64,000 nt of DNA from Ochotona curzoniae (taxonomy: Eukaryota; Chordata; Mammalia; Lagomorpha; Ochotonidae), in the NCBI RefSeq assembly GCF_017591425.1, contig NW_024466218.1:9314001-9378000 (forward strand). The letters are read 5' to 3'. Below the pieces are notes generated by a model, which had not been told where the DNA came from, searched no databases, and was given only the letters and a program-made list of their open reading frames with translations. Below are positions 61,128 through 64,000 of this stretch, in pieces. Every line of letters begins with the position of its first letter. Positions within the stretch are counted from its first letter, which is position 1. The position numbers and the translations under genes are program-made.

Positions 61128-61445
61128 GCAAGCACAGTTATAAAATACAACCCATCCTTTGCTCCTTACTGGCGAGTCAAATGTGTATCCAGATGTTCCT
61201 GCACATACTACAAAAGGGGAAATCATTCGGGGCATATTAGTGTTCCAAAGATCAGTTGTAAAGTGCCAAATGAATGCCATTCTCTCATCCTCATATGTAG
61301 ACCTGATGGAACTTTCATGGCTTCATGCAGATACCATGGAGTTGAAGGACATCCTCCTTCTTGCACTGAAAACAATGGTGATTTTCATCAGAGTCATGTC
61401 TTGTACAGAGCCTCAGGTAGGGACTCCATAGAGAACAGAGAATGA
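61128..61445 (+). other. Cysteine-containing open frame, not recognised
   Basis: This frame is open for about 105 codons between stops and has eight cysteines, including a C-x3-C-x-C group and a 'CRPDGTF...CRYHG' stretch reminiscent of small secreted modules. It has no start with a clear signal peptide, no convincing splice sites, and overlapping open frames on both strands. It may be a repeat or chance; coding is unproven. Confidence 0.15.
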
Positions 61446-63061
61446 ATGCATCCCCAGGCACAACTTTCTGCTGTTTGAATTCCAGAAAAGGAATTTTATA
61501 TTATCTAACTTAGTTATTCAGTGTTACTCAGTGATTCATTACAAGTGATTCTAGCCAAGGACTATTTTGGTCAGTGTTTTAGAGCTGCTGAGGGTCTGAA
61601 TTAGGGCTCCTGTCAACACCTGCAGTTGCTTTATGCATTATTGTAGAGACGCCAAACCCTCACCCTCAAGCTTTCACTGGGATCACAGCAGACATGCTCT
61701 TGGGGAAAATGCAGAACCAAAACCCTTTGTCTCTCAACAGTTGTCCTGAGGTAGACCCAAGATTTCTTGGCTATATACTCTTCTGTGCCTGGATAATGGC
61801 TGGCAATGATTCGAATCTGTTATTGTATCCAATTCATTTATTTGCTTCCAATTACCTCTATTCATCCATGCCATGATTTTCTATACACAAAGGCATTGTA
61901 TAAACACAACAGCATTTGATATCCTGTCTAGATATGGATCTGTGGTTGACCTTTGAGCTGCTAATATTTATATAGTTATCTCTTTTCTCTGAAAATTCAC
62001 AATTCAGAGGTTTGAGTATATATTTGTATCACTAAAGATAATACAAATATAAATACAAATATTGAAGTTAAAGCTAGTTTGAATCAAGGCTGAATCACCA
62101 TAAAAATGCTTATGTATTTACATTTATAATTATGCTCACATCATTTTGATATGTAGACATGCTATTACCTCACCACTAAAATCTTACTAGCTATATTTTA
62201 TTTTGAACAAATCTCATGACAATACTATCCTGAGAATATCTCATAGAACCCTGTTTTTAGATAGTGTTTTATTATCCTAACATTCTTTCAATTGCATTTT
62301 GTTTTCTATTTTATGTTCTAGAAGAGTTGTGAATTCTGAAAATTGTTTTATTTCTCTAAGGAGAGAAAGTCTACCCAGAGGGCTGACTTCAACCTTTTCT
62401 TGAATTGCTTGGGGATTCAAATTACAGGAATTGATGTAGCACAAACTTTGATAGCCACATCCCATATCCAGCCAGTGTTTGATGATCAAAAACCAGCAGC
62501 ATGATCCGGCACTTTACTGTCACAAAGATATCCTTAAAGTAAACAATTCTGTGGCCTTGGCCCATTGGTCAATGGTGGACCCTTGTCCACAGGTCTCAGC
62601 CTTGGTCTTAGACCACTGCCCATGTACTGACTTCCAGCCATCGAGTCTAATGTTAGTCTCCAGCCCTAGTAATCTGTGGAGTCTAGAATTCAGACACAGT
62701 CCACCCCAGTCTTGTCAAGTTATGCCATCTTTTTCTTTTGCAAACTGCATGCAGTACTTCTAATCCAGTGCTTCTAATAATACATACACAATCATACAAG
62801 TCAAATATACTCAACTTAGTTCAATTTTTGAACTTTAATGCTATAATTATATATAATTAATGATACATTTTATTTCTATGTTCCTTCCTACATATATGAA
62901 TATGTATATGCCATGTCACTGTCATGCAAAATCTTCCCATATAGAATAAAAAATGCTATTAAATATTTGAGTTAAATTAATCTAATGCTAATACGTGTGC
63001 TTGTGAACTATTTTGGAAGAACTCAGTGGAACACTACAATGTTTTCCAAATACTTGATGGG
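61446..63061. other. Repeat-like but unclassified DNA, then AT-rich DNA
   Basis: Two stretches, 61560-61760 and 62475-62765, have the feel of interspersed repeats (GC-balanced, phrase-like, in AT-rich surroundings), but I cannot name a family. Frames at 61694-61876 and 62479-62763 lie in them. Nothing else recognised. Confidence 0.3.
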
Positions 63062-63560
63062 TTATTTTAAAATTTTTTTAAATTGTTTTATGACACATTT
63101 TAATAGGCACTGGGATTTCCCCTCGCCCTTCCTAAGTTCCCTCCCTTCCCCACTTATCTCTCCTCCAGTTTTACAATGGGTGTCTTTCATGAAATTTCAT
63201 AAGTTCATTATGCCACTGAGGTGTCCCCTAACAACGTAGGCATGGACAATGTCGGGGAGTCCAACATTCAATCATCAGGACATTATCAGCCGTTTTGCTG
63301 TGAGTCCATCCTTACCCTGTATGCATGGAGGCATACTTCTGTCTGTTTCCCCCATGAACGTATTAATCTCTGCTACACTTTCATTATGCATCCCTTTAAA
63401 TACAGAGACTGTACACAGTCCACCATGGGGAGAAAAAACAGTGAATGTTCATCCACATAAAGTTAACAAACATGCAACAAACGTATCGCTGTGACACTAG
63501 GGTGGTGAAAAAGAGTGTCAAGAATCCTCATGTATGAATAGATGCCAGTGTGTGTCCCAT
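63062..63560 (-). mobile_element. Lagomorph-type L1 3' end, reverse, another subfamily
   Basis: A T-rich start, then 'tgacacattttaataggcactgggatttccccc'-like sequence, the reverse complement of the terminal 40 bases of the L1s at 19028 and 35897. A different 3' UTR follows (cctaagttccctcccttcccc, gggtgtctttcatgaaattt, gccactgaggtgtcc). The 79-84 codon plus frames here are antisense L1. Confidence 0.6.
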
Positions 63561-64000
63561 GTGGCACTAATCAAAGTACAATAAGGACTGATCATCATTA
63601 CTTATGGGCAGTAGCAGTAACAGTGATAAAGGGGACATTAACAATCTCAGGTGATTACAAGCAATCAGCCTCTAATGGATGATTAATTGCATCACAAGGT
63701 CTTATTATGAAAGGTACAAATAACTAGAAAGTGCTAAGAGGTAAAATTCACAGGCCAAACACTTAGATTTGACATCATTTTACTCTAAGTTGAAATAGGA
63801 AAGAGCTAATATCCGAGATAATGTGCAAAACTTGCCCTAGTCAGGTGAGCACTGAGGCTCATCAAGGCACAGTCTCTTACAGTTACATATGCTAGACATG
63901 GGGCTACTTGCATTCTTTTGAAGAAATGCTTTCCGTTGATTTTCCTTGATTCCAGAATTCCAGGAATCTAAGAGTGTTTTGAAAGGATTATTCTTTCTGG
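63561..64000. other. Unique DNA to the window end
   Basis: Nothing recognised. Confidence 0.45.

Overview
The window is nuclear DNA from a lagomorph, most likely a pika (Ochotona). It carries about two dozen copies of the tRNA-derived lagomorph C-SINE. The youngest copies have a head (GGCCCGGCGCGGTGGC) and body that fit the pika subfamily better than the rabbit one as I remember it. Several 3' ends of a lagomorph-type L1 are also present. The rest is AT-rich mammalian DNA with ancient eutherian repeats (MER20-like hAT, Tigger-like and mariner-like elements, an MLT1-like LTR, MIR remnants and an ERV-L pol fossil). Nothing suggests prokaryotic, plasmid or viral DNA.

The window looks intergenic or intronic and gene-poor. 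I can support no complete protein-coding gene. Nearly all long open frames are read-through of C-SINEs or of the GA/TG microsatellite near 60.2 kb. The best candidate for a real exon is at the left edge, minus strand, 1-135: an open, charged, coiled-coil-like frame directly after a plausible 3' splice site. Weaker exon or promoter candidates are a CpG-rich island at 37.96-38.43 kb and a smaller one near 21.0-21.2 kb.

Layout. 0-9 kb: sparse C-SINEs in unique DNA. 9.2-9.9 kb: a Tigger-like element interrupted by a palindromic mariner, then a hAT remnant. 11.2 kb: the youngest-looking C-SINE, with a long perfect target-site duplication. 13.5-19.8 kb: a repeat cluster with an inverted L1 3' end and a C-SINE split by an L1. 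21.5-24.0 kb: C-SINEs and an ERV-L pol fossil. 24-30.4 kb and 31-35 kb: mostly unique, repeat-poor DNA that looks like conserved non-coding sequence in places. 35.9-46.4 kb: L1, C-SINEs, MER20 and palindromic mariner copies. 50.9-55.4 kb: L1 end, MLT1 and C-SINEs. 58.0-60.2 kb: two diverged copies of one segment, the second ending in a long TG/GA microsatellite. 63.1 kb: another L1 3' end.

There is no pathway or operon to describe. What can be read is insertion history (nesting, target-site duplications, back-to-back inverted SINEs) and a few possible regulatory stretches. I found no undescribed biological system. The most useful leads are the edge exon, the CpG island, the repeat-poor blocks and the local duplications. 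All repeat family names come from memory of consensus sequences and were not checked against a database.
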